A DNA stretch of 64,000 nucleotides from Limosilactobacillus fermentum (GCF_013394085.1 NZ_CP040910.1:1168905-1232904); one strand, 5' to 3'; counted from the stretch's first letter, positions 51,418 to 60,768 are shown. The notes: generated by a model not told the origin, from the letters alone. Numbers and translations: made by a program.

Positions 51418-52707
51418 TTATCCCTCCATTAACAGTAATTCTGGGTCACCAAGCAGTTCCTTCATCCGGTTCATTGCCCGTTGAGCGGTTGCCCCGTCGA
51501 TTACCCGGTGGTCAACAGTCAGGGAAAGCTTCAGCACCTTAGCTGGTTCGATGTGGTCGTCCACAACGATCGGTTCTTGGGAGATCTTCCCCATCCCGAT
51601 GATGGCAACTTCTGGCCAGTTAACGATTGGCGTGAAGTGACCCCCACCAATGGAACCAATGTTAGTAATCGTCATCCCAGTGTTACTCATGTCAGCAGCA
51701 CTGAGCTTGCCGTCCTTAGCCTTAGCGGTGTTTTCGCTAATAGCGTCAGCAATACCGAAGAGGCTCAAACGGTCAGCGTGCTTAACGTTCGGAACAAAGA
51801 GACCGTTGTCGGTGTCAGTGGCGATCCCAACGTTAATGTAGTCACGGTAGTTAATTTGCTTGTTTTCCATGTCAACCTTGGAGTTGAAGACAGGGAATTC
51901 GCGCATAATCACTGCTAAAGCCTTGGTCATGTAAGCCATGAAGGTCAGGTGAGTCCCGCGGTCAGCAGCCAGTTGCTTGAACTTCTTGCGGTGGTCCCAA
52001 AGCTTGTCAACAACCACGTCGTCAAAGACAGTGATCATTGGGATTTGGTCCTTAGCAGTCGTCATTTCCTTAGCAGTGGCCTTGCGAATTTTGCTCATCT
52101 TTTCAGCATGTTCTGGCCAACCTTCTGCGGCAGCCGGAGCTGGGGCAGCAGCAACTGGTGCTGGTGCCGGAGCTTCGGTAGCGGCTGGGGCTTCAGTAGC
52201 AGCCGGAGCAGCGCCGTTGAAGGCGTCAACGTCAGCCTTCAAGATTTGACCGTGACGGCCAGTCCCCGTAACTTGGTGTAAGTCAACGCCCTTTTCACGA
52301 GCGTACTTAAGAACGGCTGGCATCGCCAGAACCGGAACGGAGTGGTCTGCTTCAGCAGGAGCAGCACCCGCAGCGGCTGGAGCGGCCGGAGCAGGCGTTG
52401 CAGCAGGTGCTTCTTCAGCGGCCGGAGCTTCAGCGGCACCGTCGTCTTCAACGTTACCTTCACCGTCGGCAACTTCGATTTCAACCAGTGGGTCACCGAG
52501 TTCTGCTGTTTCGTCTTCTTGAACTAAAATCTTCGTAATCGTACCATCAACCGGTGACGGAAGATCTTCTGAGGACTTGTCGTTTTCGATGTTAACCAGG
52601 TCAGCATCCTTTGCGATGTGGTCACCTTCCTTAACGTGCCACTCGCCGACAGTCCCTTCGACCATCCCTTCACCAAGTTCTGGTAACTTGAATTGGTATT
52701 TACTCAT
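51418..52707 (-). CDS. pdhC: Dihydrolipoamide acetyltransferase (E2)
   Basis: The 429-residue E2 has one lipoyl domain (residues 1-80, with the lipoyl lysine in [15 protein letters not shown]) and an Ala/Pro-rich linker. The E3-binding domain ([18 protein letters not shown]) and a second Ala/Pro linker follow. The catalytic domain ends with the HxxxDG motif in [12 protein letters not shown]. The usual DKA around the lipoyl lysine reads DKS. One lipoyl domain is usual for Gram-positive E2. The linkers are highly repetitive in bases. Confidence 0.95.
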   Translation of the reverse strand: MSKYQFKLPELGEGMVEGTVGEWHVKEGDHIAKDADLVNIENDKSSEDLPSPVDGTITKILVQEDETAELGDPLVEIEVADGEGNVEDDGAAEAPAAEEAPAATPAPAAPAAAGAAPAEADHSVPVLAMPAVLKYAREKGVDLHQVTGTGRHGQILKADVDAFNGAAPAATEAPAATEAPAPAPVAAAPAPAAAEGWPEHAEKMSKIRKATAKEMTTAKDQIPMITVFDDVVVDKLWDHRKKFKQLAADRGTHLTFMAYMTKALAVIMREFPVFNSKVDMENKQINYRDYINVGIATDTDNGLFVPNVKHADRLSLFGIADAISENTAKAKDGKLSAADMSNTGMTITNIGSIGGGHFTPIVNWPEVAIIGMGKISQEPIVVDDHIEPAKVLKLSLTVDHRVIDGATAQRAMNRMKELLGDPELLLMEG

Positions 52708-52722
52708 TTCAGATCCACCTCA

Positions 52723-53700
52723 CTAGAAATTAACGGTCTTCTTAACAGCGGCGATGATGTCGTCCTTGTTTGGAAGCCAAGCACCTTCGGCGTCACTGCA
52801 TGGGTAAGGGGTATCCGGTGCGGAAACACGGGCAATCGGTGCTTCCAGGGAAAGGATTGCGTCTTCTGCAATCAAGGCAGCAACGGAGCCCATTACACCA
52901 GCTTGCTTTTGTGCTTCTTGAACCAGAACCACACGACCGGTCTTCTTAACTTCGTTTAAGATCGTTTCTTCGTCAAGTGGGGAAACAGTACGAAGGTCAA
53001 GAACTTCGGCGTTGATGCCTTCCTTAGCCAGGTCTTCAGCGGCGTTTAAGCTTTCGCGAACCATGTAACCGTAGGAAATGATGGTAACGTCAGAACCTTC
53101 ACGCTTAACGGCAGCCTTGTCCAACGGAACAGTGTATGATTCGTCCGGAACTTCTTGACGGAAGGAACGGTAAACCCGCATGTGTTCCAGGAAGAAGACT
53201 GGGTCATCGGAACGAATGGAGGAAGCAAGGAGCCCCTTAGCGTCGTACGGGTCAGAAGGAATAACTACCCGCAGACCAGGAACTTGGGCCACTAACCCTT
53301 CCAGGTTGTCGGAGTGCAGTTCGATGGCGTGAACACCACCACCAAATGGTGAACGGATGGTGATCGGAGCCTTACGAGAACCTGCGTGACGGAAGCGTTG
53401 ACGAGCCATTTGACCAGCAATTTCGTCAAAGGCTTCCATGATGAAGCCCATGAATTGGATTTCTGGAACTGGGCGCCAACCTTGGGTGGCAAGCCCGTTA
53501 GCTAAACCGATGATCCCGGATTCAGCTAATGGAGTATCGAAGACACGCTTGTCGCCGTACTTAGCTTGGAGGCCTTCAGTGGCACGGAAAACCCCACCGT
53601 TGTTACCAACGTCTTCACCAAAGACAAGAACTTTTTCGTCACGAGCTAATTCTTCATCGAGGGCGTCCGTGACCGCCTTAATCATCGTAATCTTAGCCAT
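52723..53700 (-). CDS. pdhB: Pyruvate dehydrogenase E1 beta subunit
   Basis: This 325-residue protein has the E1-beta landmarks [48 protein letters not shown]. It also has the [17 protein letters not shown] segment and the [14 protein letters not shown] and [13 protein letters not shown] regions of the C-terminal transketolase-like domain. It starts two bases after pdhA with its ribosome binding site AGGAGG inside the end of pdhA. Confidence 0.95.
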   Translation of the reverse strand: MAKITMIKAVTDALDEELARDEKVLVFGEDVGNNGGVFRATEGLQAKYGDKRVFDTPLAESGIIGLANGLATQGWRPVPEIQFMGFIMEAFDEIAGQMARQRFRHAGSRKAPITIRSPFGGGVHAIELHSDNLEGLVAQVPGLRVVIPSDPYDAKGLLASSIRSDDPVFFLEHMRVYRSFRQEVPDESYTVPLDKAAVKREGSDVTIISYGYMVRESLNAAEDLAKEGINAEVLDLRTVSPLDEETILNEVKKTGRVVLVQEAQKQAGVMGSVAALIAEDAILSLEAPIARVSAPDTPYPCSDAEGAWLPNKDDIIAAVKKTVNF

Positions 53701-53702
53701 GA

Positions 53703-54794
53703 TTATTTGGCCTCCTTTTCTTTGTACTCATCGATTTCACGTTGAATAGCACCTGGAGTGTCGACAAATTCGAACTTCAAGAAGTCAGATGCCTTTTGAG
53801 CTGGTTGGCTTTCAACTTCCTTGATAGCGTCGTCGATTTCCTTAGCCACTTCAGCGTTGTAGGCTTCTTCCTTGGCGTCGTCCCAAAGACCCTTGTCAGT
53901 CAGGAACTTACGCATCCGAACCAGTGGGTCCTTTGCGTGCCATTCGTCTTCTTCTTCCTTGGTCCGGTAACGGGTTGGGTCGTCACCAGAAAGGGTGTGT
54001 GGTCCGTAACGGTAAGTCAGCGTTTCGATGATCACTGGACCATTACCTTCAACGGCGTAGTCACGTGCTTGCTTAGCAGCAGCATAAACCGCCAGGGCGT
54101 CCATCCCGTCAACTACGATGGAAGGAATTCCGGCAGCCACACCCTTTTGAGCCAGGGTTGGAGCAGCGGTTTGCAGCTTCCGTGGAACGGAGATAGCGTA
54201 ACCGTTGTTTTGAACAAAGAAGACAGCCGGTGCTTGGTAAGCCCCTGCGAAGTTAATCCCTTCGTAGAAGTCACCCTGCGAAGTACCACCGTCACCAGTG
54301 TAGGTGTAGGCAACCTTCTTGTCGCCGTTGAGCTTGATCCCAAGGGCAACCCCAGCAGTTTGAGCGTATTGAGCACCAATGATGATTTGTGGTGGCAAAG
54401 CGTTCAATTCTTCTGGGTAGTCGTTAGCGTTGTAGTGACCCTTAGACCACATGAAGCCCTTAGCTAAGGACAGACCGTGCTTGATCAATTGTGGGACGTC
54501 ACGATATGCACCCAAGAGGAAGTCGTCCTTGGTCATCGCGAAGTTGGAACCCATTTGGCTGGCTTCTTCCCCGGCAGTTGGGGCGAAGAAACCTAACCGG
54601 CCTTGACGGCTAAGCTTAGCAGTTTGGTCACCAACTAATCGGGACCAAATCATTTGCTTAAACAGATCTACCAATTGATCATCGGTTAGGTCTGGCATTA
54701 AGTCCTCATTGACAACCTTGCCATCAGTACCGAGGACCTGAAGAACCTCGTACTCAGGGTTGTGCTTAAGGCTTTCAAAGTCTAACTTTTTCAT
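53703..54794 (-). CDS. pdhA: Pyruvate dehydrogenase E1 alpha subunit
   Basis: The 363-residue subunit binds thiamine diphosphate: the [35 protein letters not shown] motif matches GDG-x-NN. The [18 protein letters not shown] start and the [20 protein letters not shown] loop, with the serine that is regulated in eukaryotes, are typical. It is the first gene of pdhABCD-lplA and follows AAGGAGGGCACTATA. The complex converts pyruvate to acetyl-CoA. Confidence 0.96.
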   Translation of the reverse strand: MKKLDFESLKHNPEYEVLQVLGTDGKVVNEDLMPDLTDDQLVDLFKQMIWSRLVGDQTAKLSRQGRLGFFAPTAGEEASQMGSNFAMTKDDFLLGAYRDVPQLIKHGLSLAKGFMWSKGHYNANDYPEELNALPPQIIIGAQYAQTAGVALGIKLNGDKKVAYTYTGDGGTSQGDFYEGINFAGAYQAPAVFFVQNNGYAISVPRKLQTAAPTLAQKGVAAGIPSIVVDGMDALAVYAAAKQARDYAVEGNGPVIIETLTYRYGPHTLSGDDPTRYRTKEEEDEWHAKDPLVRMRKFLTDKGLWDDAKEEAYNAEVAKEIDDAIKEVESQPAQKASDFLKFEFVDTPGAIQREIDEYKEKEAK

Positions 54795-54848
54795 TATAGT
54801 GCCCTCCTTAAAGTAAAAAGGATAATTAAGTTACCGCTTACATTGCCT

Positions 54849-54876
54849 ATTATACACGCTTTTCATTTATCGTAAA
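54849..54876 (-). promoter_or_regulatory. Promoter of the pdh operon
   Basis: On the minus strand TTTACG (54871-54876) and TATAAT (54849-54854) are spaced by 16 bases, 55 bases upstream of pdhA. Confidence 0.65.
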
Positions 54877-54938
54877 CATTGTTCATCGTTGAGCGAGCGA
54901 TCGAGAAAGCCGTTACATTAGGCTTTAATCCCCATCTG

Positions 54939-54952
54939 TGAAATCGTTTAAA
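54939..54952. promoter_or_regulatory. Candidate CcpA (cre) site in the pdh upstream gap
   Basis: TGAAATCGTTTAAA matches the cre pattern TGWNANCGNTNWCA except for one base. It lies between the divergent pdh and 55145 promoters. The single mismatch and distance make this tentative. Apart from the promoters, the 350-base gap holds nothing else I recognise. Confidence 0.3.
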
Positions 54953-55083
54953 AATTTTTACTAAAACTCACTGTTTTTTAACTATTGATTTGAGTGAAAA
55001 TTGTCCAATTAATTGCTAATAATCAACCATTGCTAAGAATCAATAATGCACTTTGGGTATTAACTATCCCTCTAAGAAGGTAT

Positions 55084-55112
55084 TTAACTTTTCAAATTGG
55101 CTTCTTTATAAT
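55084..55112 (+). promoter_or_regulatory. Promoter of the carboxymuconolactone decarboxylase-like gene
   Basis: TTAACT (55084-55089) and TATAAT (55107-55112) are spaced by 17 bases, 32 bases before the start. Confidence 0.65.
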
Positions 55113-55144
55113 GGTATTAACGATCTGGAGAAAGGATGATTTAA

Positions 55145-55465
55145 ATGGCTAAAAAGCAAACCGCTGGCCGCGACCAGCTGGGGGAATTCGCCCCGAAATT
55201 CGCGGAATTAAACGATGATGTCTTATTCGGGCAGGTTTGGGCCCGGGAAAAGGAACTTTCCTTGCGGGACCGGTCCTTTCTAACGGTCACCGCCTTGATC
55301 ACCAAGGGGGCCTTTGAACAGCTCCCCTACCACATGCAAACGGCCAAGGCCAACGGTATTACTAAAGAAGAGATCGCCGAAATGATTACCCAACTCGCCT
55401 TTTACGTTGGTTGGCCAAACGCTTGGTCCGCTTTTAACATTGCCAAAGAGGTTTGGGGCGACTAG
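55145..55465 (+). CDS. Carboxymuconolactone decarboxylase/AhpD-fold protein
   Basis: The 106-residue all-helical protein matches the CMD family: REKELSLRDRSFLTVTALITKGAFEQLPYHMQTAKANGITKEEIAEMITQLAFYVGWPNAWSA. It has the His of the family but no Cys-x-x-Cys, so it is not an AhpD peroxidase. True substrate is unknown in lactobacilli. GAAAGGATGATTTAA precedes the ATG, and a terminator-linked repeat follows. Confidence 0.85.
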   Translation: MAKKQTAGRDQLGEFAPKFAELNDDVLFGQVWAREKELSLRDRSFLTVTALITKGAFEQLPYHMQTAKANGITKEEIAEMITQLAFYVGWPNAWSAFNIAKEVWGD

Positions 55466-55553
55466 TCTTGTTCATTAATAGGTGCGCACCCCTACGGCCA
55501 GTCTTAAAGGTGTGGCTGTGGTGGTCGATTGCCTTAGCTTAATCAGAAAACGT

Positions 55554-55741
55554 AAAAAAGAGGCTGAGAGAAAACCGTGTTTTCTCCCAGCCTCTTGCTG
55601 TATTCACGAATATTAGACAGAAAATGTGGAAAATAACCGCAGGTCTAGTGTCTAAGCAGGCCGAAGAACGGTGCGTTCCGCACCAACTGTTCGTCCAATC
55701 TTACATACGACCTGCCAAGGAGGTTATTTCCCACCCACCTT
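55554..55741 (+). repeat. Interspersed terminator-linked repeat, copy A
   Basis: It opens with a terminator (GAGGCTGAGAGAAAA with TTTTCTCCCAGCCTC). Then comes CACGAATATTAGACAGAAAA. The outer arms are GTGGAAAATAACCGCAGG and GGTTATTTCCCAC, and inside them are GAACGGTGCG/CGCACCAACTGTTC-type stems. It lies after the gene at 55145 and ends six bases from the stop of azlD. Confidence 0.85.
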
Positions 55742-55746
55742 GTCGT

Positions 55747-56073
55747 CTAAAAGACAAAGTTGACCATTAGAATGTAGGCGGTGGTGCCGATAATCATTGA
55801 AGCAAACAGGGACCGCCACTTCAGGTGGACTAAAATCGTAATCGTGCAAGCAATCAAATCCGGCCAACCATGGTTGCCAGACAACCAAGTAACGTTACGT
55901 AGGCAGTAAACCACCAGCATTACCATAATGGCGCCGGGTAAAAACTCCCCTAGTCCTTGGATATAGCGTGGCGTTTGATTGCCCCGTTGAAAGAGGCGAA
56001 AGGGCACCACCCTAGTCAAGAAGTTAGCACTAGCGGCGAACGCGATTGTTAACAATTGCTGAACTAAACTCAT
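55747..56073 (-). CDS. azlD: AzlD-type branched-chain amino acid exporter subunit
   Basis: The 108-residue membrane protein has four hydrophobic segments (LLTIAFAASANFLTRVVPFRLF, FLPGAIMVMLVVYCL, GWPDLIACTITILVHLKW, FASMIIGTTAYILMVNFVF). It matches AzlD, which pairs with AzlC to export branched-chain or other hydrophobic amino acids. Its ATG overlaps the ancestral azlC stop, four bases. Its azlC partner is frameshifted, so the system may be inactive. Confidence 0.82.
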   Translation of the reverse strand: MSLVQQLLTIAFAASANFLTRVVPFRLFQRGNQTPRYIQGLGEFLPGAIMVMLVVYCLRNVTWLSGNHGWPDLIACTITILVHLKWRSLFASMIIGTTAYILMVNFVF

Positions 56074-56760
56074 TTCATCGTCCTCCGCCGGTACAAAATA
56101 GTGAATTCAACGACTAATAGTAGCAGGGTCACCAAGAGAAAGTAAGTTGACCCCACCAGCGTTAAGCATCCCGAGACCCGACACCGAGCTAACGTGGCTC
56201 TTTTCTTTGAGGATCTGGTCGAGAGCGAGGACCAAAAAGAGGGCGGTCATGGCAAAGTCGAGGCCCTTAATTTGGATGGCCAAAATGCTCCCCAGGGTGC
56301 CACCTAACCAGGTACCAAACACCCAGTAAAAGTAATCGAGTGCCGCCACCATCGTATACACCCGTTGGTGATCCACGTCATCACCCAACCGAAGCTGGTA
56401 GTTAACGACAAAGGTCTCATCGGTTAAAGAAAAAATCTGAAAGAACTTTTGGAAACCGTGCCCCTTGTACTTACCCAACATGGCAATTGAGTAGAAAAAC
56501 TGGCGAAAGCCCACCACCAGGGTAATCACCAGGACGGTCAGGGGGTTAAAGGCCTGGGTTAACATGTTGGCGATCACAAATTCGACCGAGCCACCGTAAA
56601 TCGTTAGCGCCATCAGGGTTGGTACCCACCAGGAAAAGCCGAGGCTGTGGGTGTAGAGACCATACCCCAATCCTAAGACGATGTAACCGAGCATCACCGG
56701 GGCCGAAGCCGTTAGGGCAATCTGCCATTCGTGCCGCCTACTTGAAACTTGTTCTTCCAT
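56070..56760 (-). pseudogene. azlC: AzlC-type exporter subunit, frameshifted near the C-terminus
   Basis: The protein starts at ATG 56760 (MEEQVSSRRHEWQIALTASAPVMLGYI) and is normal until GLGM. It then reads LNAGGVNLLSLGDPATISR and stops at 56107. In the other frame the DNA encodes TLVGSTYFLLVTLLLLVVEF, a last membrane helix, and ends at 56070 exactly overlapping azlD (ATGA). Removing one A near 56165 joins the two. The protein as read would lose its last helix. It lies seven bases after thrC. Confidence 0.82.
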
Positions 56761-56767
56761 TAAGCAA

Positions 56768-58276
56768 TCATTCCTTTTGCTCACTCGTTAAGCCGAGCCG
56801 TTTTTCAATTAGTTGGGCCATCTCACTTGGTTCCACCCGCTGTTCTGAGCGTTGGTCCCCTTCAAACAGGGCCTTGACCCCCGGGCTTAACTCCTCACCT
56901 AAGAATTCGTTGAGCCCTTGAATTGCTTGCAGCCCGCGCGCCGCCGTTTCCTTTCCCGTTACCGCCGGGTAGACCGTTTCGGCAAACTTGTAGGGGCTAG
57001 CGGTGGCGACCACCACCATCGGGGTGTTATCCCCCGTCCGTTCTTTATATCGGTGCGCCACCACCGAACCCACGGCCGTGTGGGGGTCAATGACGTAGTC
57101 AGCTGCCAAATAGATCCGTCGAATCTCTTCGCTAATTTCTTCTTCACTGGCCCAATCAGCGACAAAGTCTTGGTGCAGACGCTTTAAAACTTCGTCGGTA
57201 ACTTGATATTCGCCCGTTTGGTTCAATTCCTTCATTAAGGAAGCCACCGCCCCTGCCTCTTGGTCATACAGGTCAAACAAGAGGCGCTCTAAGTTACTGG
57301 AAACTAGGATGTCCATTGCCGGGGCCGTGGTGAGGTGGAAGGGGCGGCGCCGGTCATAGTGGCCGGTCGCAAAAAAGTCGGTCAGGACCCGGTTTTGGTT
57401 GGAGGCGCACAGGAGCTTGTTGATCGGCAGCCCTAATTTTTTAGCGTAGTAACCGGCGAGGATATCCCCAAAGTTCCCGGTTGGCACGGCAAAGTTAACC
57501 GGGGCGCCGAGTTCAACTTCCCCGCGCTTGACCAACTGGCCATAAGCGGTGAAGTAATAAGTAAGCTGGGGAATCAGCCGGCCAATGTTCATCGAGTTCG
57601 CCGACGAAAAGCGGTCGCCCGCCTGGGCTAACCGAGCGGCAAATTCTTGGTCGTTAAAGATCTTTTTAACCTCGGTTTGGGCGTCATCGAAATTGCCGGC
57701 CACCGCTACGGCCGCCAGGTTATCCCCCTTCATCGCTAGCATTTGACGCAGTTGGACTGGGCTCACCCCACCGTCCGGGTAAAAAACAACTACTTGGGTC
57801 CCGGTAACGTCACTAAAGCCCCGCATCGCCGCCGAGCCAGTGTCACCGGAAGTGGCCGTCAAAATGATGATTTGTTTATCATCACCGGTCACCGTGACCG
57901 CCTCCTTCATCAACCGGGGAAGGGCTTGTAAGGCAACGTCCTTAAAAGCCAGCGTTGGGCCGTGGAAGAGTTCTAAGTAATAATTCCCCGCCACCCGCTC
58001 GCTTAGGGGTGCAATCTGGGAATCATCCCACTGCTCACCATAGGCCCCCCGGACAATTGCTTGACGGCTCGCCAGCGAAAAGTCGTCAAAAAACCAGCCC
58101 CAAATGGTGGTGGCGACCTCTTGATAGGGGGCGTTAACGAGGGCCCCCAGGTCGTAGTCTGGTTGGGGAAACGACTGGGGCACAAAGAGGCCCCCGTCCG
58201 GGGCTAACCCCTGTAAAATCGCCTCGGGCGCCGTCATTTGCTTAGCCGCTTGGTCGCGGGTGCTTCGGTATTGCAT
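56768..58276 (-). CDS. thrC: Threonine synthase
   Basis: The 502-residue PLP enzyme converts O-phosphohomoserine to threonine. It shows LFHGPTLAFKDVALQALP with the PLP lysine, TATSGDTGSAAMRGF, NSMNIGRLIPQLTYYF, and NFAVPTGNFGDILAGYYAKKLG. The start is ATG 58276 after GGGAGGGAGATCAC; an upstream in-frame start at 58309 is poorer. It is divergent from hom-thrB and shares their promoter region. Confidence 0.95.
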   Translation of the reverse strand: MQYRSTRDQAAKQMTAPEAILQGLAPDGGLFVPQSFPQPDYDLGALVNAPYQEVATTIWGWFFDDFSLASRQAIVRGAYGEQWDDSQIAPLSERVAGNYYLELFHGPTLAFKDVALQALPRLMKEAVTVTGDDKQIIILTATSGDTGSAAMRGFSDVTGTQVVVFYPDGGVSPVQLRQMLAMKGDNLAAVAVAGNFDDAQTEVKKIFNDQEFAARLAQAGDRFSSANSMNIGRLIPQLTYYFTAYGQLVKRGEVELGAPVNFAVPTGNFGDILAGYYAKKLGLPINKLLCASNQNRVLTDFFATGHYDRRRPFHLTTAPAMDILVSSNLERLLFDLYDQEAGAVASLMKELNQTGEYQVTDEVLKRLHQDFVADWASEEEISEEIRRIYLAADYVIDPHTAVGSVVAHRYKERTGDNTPMVVVATASPYKFAETVYPAVTGKETAARGLQAIQGLNEFLGEELSPGVKALFEGDQRSEQRVEPSEMAQLIEKRLGLTSEQKE

Positions 58277-58320
58277 GTGATCTCCCTCCCGTATAAAAAA
58301 TGATCTCATAAATTTTTTCT

Positions 58321-58351
58321 ATTGTAGCCTAATTTACGCCCGTGTTACAAT
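58321..58351. promoter_or_regulatory. Overlapping divergent promoters of thrC and hom-thrB
   Basis: Plus strand: TTGTAG (58322-58327), 18-base spacer, TACAAT (58346-58351). Minus strand: TTGTAA (58345-58350), 18-base spacer, TACAAT (58321-58326). Each -35 overlaps the -10 of the other, so only one polymerase can occupy the site at a time. Confidence 0.75.
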
Positions 58352-58389
58352 CACTAAAATGAAAAAAAGATTAAAGAGAGGTGGAGTTA

Positions 58390-59667
58390 ATGAGAGAAAT
58401 CAAAGTTGGCTTACTGGGGCTCGGCACGGTCGGGTCCGGAGTGTTAAAAATGATTCAAGAAAACGGGGATAAAATTACGAACGTCACCGGACAGCGGATC
58501 ACCGTGAAAACGGCGCTGGTCCGTAATCCGGCCAAGCACGAGGCCGTGGCCGACTCGGTTACCTTAACGACCGACTTCGCCGAGATCTTAAATGACGAGG
58601 AAATCGACATCGCCGTTGAATTACTGGGCGGGTTGCACCCGGCTGAAGAATACATCACCGCCCTTTTAAAACAGCACAAGCACGTCGTTACCGCCAACAA
58701 GGATTTAATCGCCGCCGTTGGTCCCCGCTTGGCCCAGTTGGCTCACGATAACCACTGCGACCTAATGTATGAGGCCAGCGTGGCCGGGGGGATCCCAATC
58801 CTGCGCACGATTGCCAATAGTTTTTCGGCCGACCAGATCTTGGAGGTCAAGGGGATCGTCAACGGGACGACCAACTACATCCTCACCCAAATGGCTAAGC
58901 AGGGGCTCGATTACGATACTGCCCTCAAACAGGCCCAGGAGCTCGGCTTTGCCGAGGCTGACCCGACCAACGACGTTAAGGGAAAGGACGCCGCCTTTAA
59001 GATGGTCATCTTGAGCCACTTTGCCTTCGGGACCGAGGTCGCCGTCGATGAGTTAGAAATCGTTGGGATCGATCAATTGACCAAAGAAGACGTCGCCCAA
59101 GCATCAAAGCTCGGCTACGTTGTCAAGCTGGTTGGGTTAGCCAAGGTGGTCAACCACGGTCTCTTCGTCGAGGTGGCGCCCACTTTGGTCAACCAGTCCC
59201 ACCCACTGGCTTCAATTAACAACGAAAACAACGCCGTGATGGTGACGGGCCAAGCGGTCGGCGACACCCTCTTTTACGGGCCCGGTGCCGGGGGCTTACC
59301 CACCGCTAACAGCGTCTTGAGCGACATTACCTCCACCACCAAAAACCTGGTGTTAAAGACGACTGGGAACTCCTTTAATAACTTCGCCCAGGAGTTAGGC
59401 CCCGCCGACCCCAAGGCGGTTAGTTTCCCTTACTACCTGTCCTTGAAGATGCCGGACGTGCCGGGGCAAATGCAGCAGCTAGCCGGCTTGATGACCCAGG
59501 TGGGCGCTAGCTTCCAGCAGCTGGTGCAAACCGCCGCCCACCAGGGGCACGCCCACGTGGTCGTGATCACCCACGCCATTAACCAGGCCCAACTGGCCCA
59601 ACTTAAGGAACTGCTTGACCAGTCACCAACCCTGTCCTTACAGGCGGCCTACAAGGTTTTAGATTAG
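58390..59667 (+). CDS. hom: Homoserine dehydrogenase with ACT domain
   Basis: The 425-residue enzyme reduces aspartate semialdehyde to homoserine. Landmarks are GLLGLGTVGSGVLKMI, the VVTANKDLIA and EASVAGGIPILRTI motifs, ILEVKGIVNGTTNYILTQM, DYDTALKQAQELGFAEADPTNDVKGKDAAFK, and a C-terminal ACT domain (MPDVPGQMQQLAGLMTQVG) for threonine feedback. The start is ATG 58390 after AGGTGGAG. Confidence 0.95.
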   Translation: MREIKVGLLGLGTVGSGVLKMIQENGDKITNVTGQRITVKTALVRNPAKHEAVADSVTLTTDFAEILNDEEIDIAVELLGGLHPAEEYITALLKQHKHVVTANKDLIAAVGPRLAQLAHDNHCDLMYEASVAGGIPILRTIANSFSADQILEVKGIVNGTTNYILTQMAKQGLDYDTALKQAQELGFAEADPTNDVKGKDAAFKMVILSHFAFGTEVAVDELEIVGIDQLTKEDVAQASKLGYVVKLVGLAKVVNHGLFVEVAPTLVNQSHPLASINNENNAVMVTGQAVGDTLFYGPGAGGLPTANSVLSDITSTTKNLVLKTTGNSFNNFAQELGPADPKAVSFPYYLSLKMPDVPGQMQQLAGLMTQVGASFQQLVQTAAHQGHAHVVVITHAINQAQLAQLKELLDQSPTLSLQAAYKVLD

Positions 59668-59676
59668 GAGGCGGCC

Positions 59677-60537
59677 ATGCAGATTATTGTTCCCGCATCC
59701 AGTGCTAACTTAGGCCCTGGGTTTGATTCAATCGGCGTCGCCCTGTCGCTTCTTTTAACCGTCGACGTCCTCGGGCCGGCCACTAGCTGGCAAGTCGACC
59801 ACCAACTGGCCGACTTGCCCCACGACGAGAGTAACCTGATCGTTCAAACCGCCCGTCAGCTTGTACCCGACCTCACACCACACCACCTCGCCGTGCAAAG
59901 TGACATCCCGGTGGCCCACGGCCTGGGTTCCAGTTCCAGTGCGATCGTCGCCGGGATCGAGTTGGCCAACCAACTAGGGGCGTTGCACCTGTCAAACGAA
60001 CAAAAGGTGGCCTTCGCCTGCCAACTGGAGGGGCACCCCGACAACGTCGCCCCCACCATCTTGGGCGGATTGGTGATCGGCACTGAAGTTAACGGTGGGT
60101 TTGCAGCCGTCAAAGCACCCCTACCGCCCTATTTATTTGCCGCCTACATTCCCGCCTATAACGTTAAGACCAAGGAGGCCCGGGCCGCCCTACCAACGAC
60201 CCTCCCCTTCAAGGAGGCGGTGGCGGCCAGTGCCACGGCCAACACCCTCGTCGCGGCCCTATTTACCGGTGACTACCAACTGGTCGGGCAACTGATCGAA
60301 CAGGATCGCTTCCACGAGCAAGCCCGGGCCCACCTGGTCCCCGAGCTAACCCAACTGCGGGAGCTCGGCCACCGGTGTGGGGCCCTGGCTACCTACCTCA
60401 GCGGGGCCGGGCCGACCGTGATGACCCTGCTCAAAGAAGCCGACTTCCCCGCCTTTCAGGCCGCCATTACCCAGGCGGGCTTGCCGGGACGGCTGGTTCC
60501 CTTAACCCCCCATCCAACGGGGGTCACCGTTAGCTAA
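59677..60537 (+). CDS. thrB: Homoserine kinase
   Basis: The 286-residue GHMP kinase phosphorylates homoserine. It begins with IVPASSANLGPGFDSIGVALSL, then the ATP loop DIPVAHGLGSSSSAIVAGI, and ends with GAGP-type TYLSGAGPTVMTLL. It lies nine bases after hom, so hom-thrB form one operon, facing thrC. Confidence 0.95.
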   Translation: MQIIVPASSANLGPGFDSIGVALSLLLTVDVLGPATSWQVDHQLADLPHDESNLIVQTARQLVPDLTPHHLAVQSDIPVAHGLGSSSSAIVAGIELANQLGALHLSNEQKVAFACQLEGHPDNVAPTILGGLVIGTEVNGGFAAVKAPLPPYLFAAYIPAYNVKTKEARAALPTTLPFKEAVAASATANTLVAALFTGDYQLVGQLIEQDRFHEQARAHLVPELTQLRELGHRCGALATYLSGAGPTVMTLLKEADFPAFQAAITQAGLPGRLVPLTPHPTGVTVS

Positions 60538-60549
60538 CGATCCGAATGC

Positions 60550-60741
60550 AAAAAAGGAGGCTGGGAGAAAACCGTGTTTTCTCCCAGCCTCCTGCTGTAT
60601 TCACAAATATTAGACAGAAAATGTGGCAAATAACCGCAGGCCTAGTGTCTAAGCAGGCCGAAGAACGGTGCGTGCCGCACCAACCGTTCGTCCTAGCTTA
60701 GTCATACGACCTGCCGAGGAGGTTATTTCCCACCCACCTTT
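60550..60741 (+). repeat. Interspersed terminator-linked repeat, copy B
   Basis: It opens with terminator GGAGGCTGGGAGAAAA with TTTTCTCCCAGCCTCC, then CACAAATATTAGACAG. The outer arms are GTGGCAAATAACCGCAGG and CCTGCCGAGGAGGTTATTTC with CCAC following. An inner stem is AACGGTGCG with CGCACC/CCGTT. It starts 12 bases after thrB and ends 27 bases before the converging GNAT stop. Confidence 0.85.
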
Positions 60742-60768
60742 TGGATTGTAGTACTAAGGTCACTGTGC

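Noticed and set aside
51949-52281. Plus-strand frames in the Ala/Pro linker of E2 (Ser/Gly-rich)
   Set aside because: They arise from the repetitive linker codons of pdhC.
53742-54467. 241-codon plus-strand frame opposite pdhA
   Set aside because: It is antisense to a clear E1 alpha gene and its composition mirrors pdhA codon bias.
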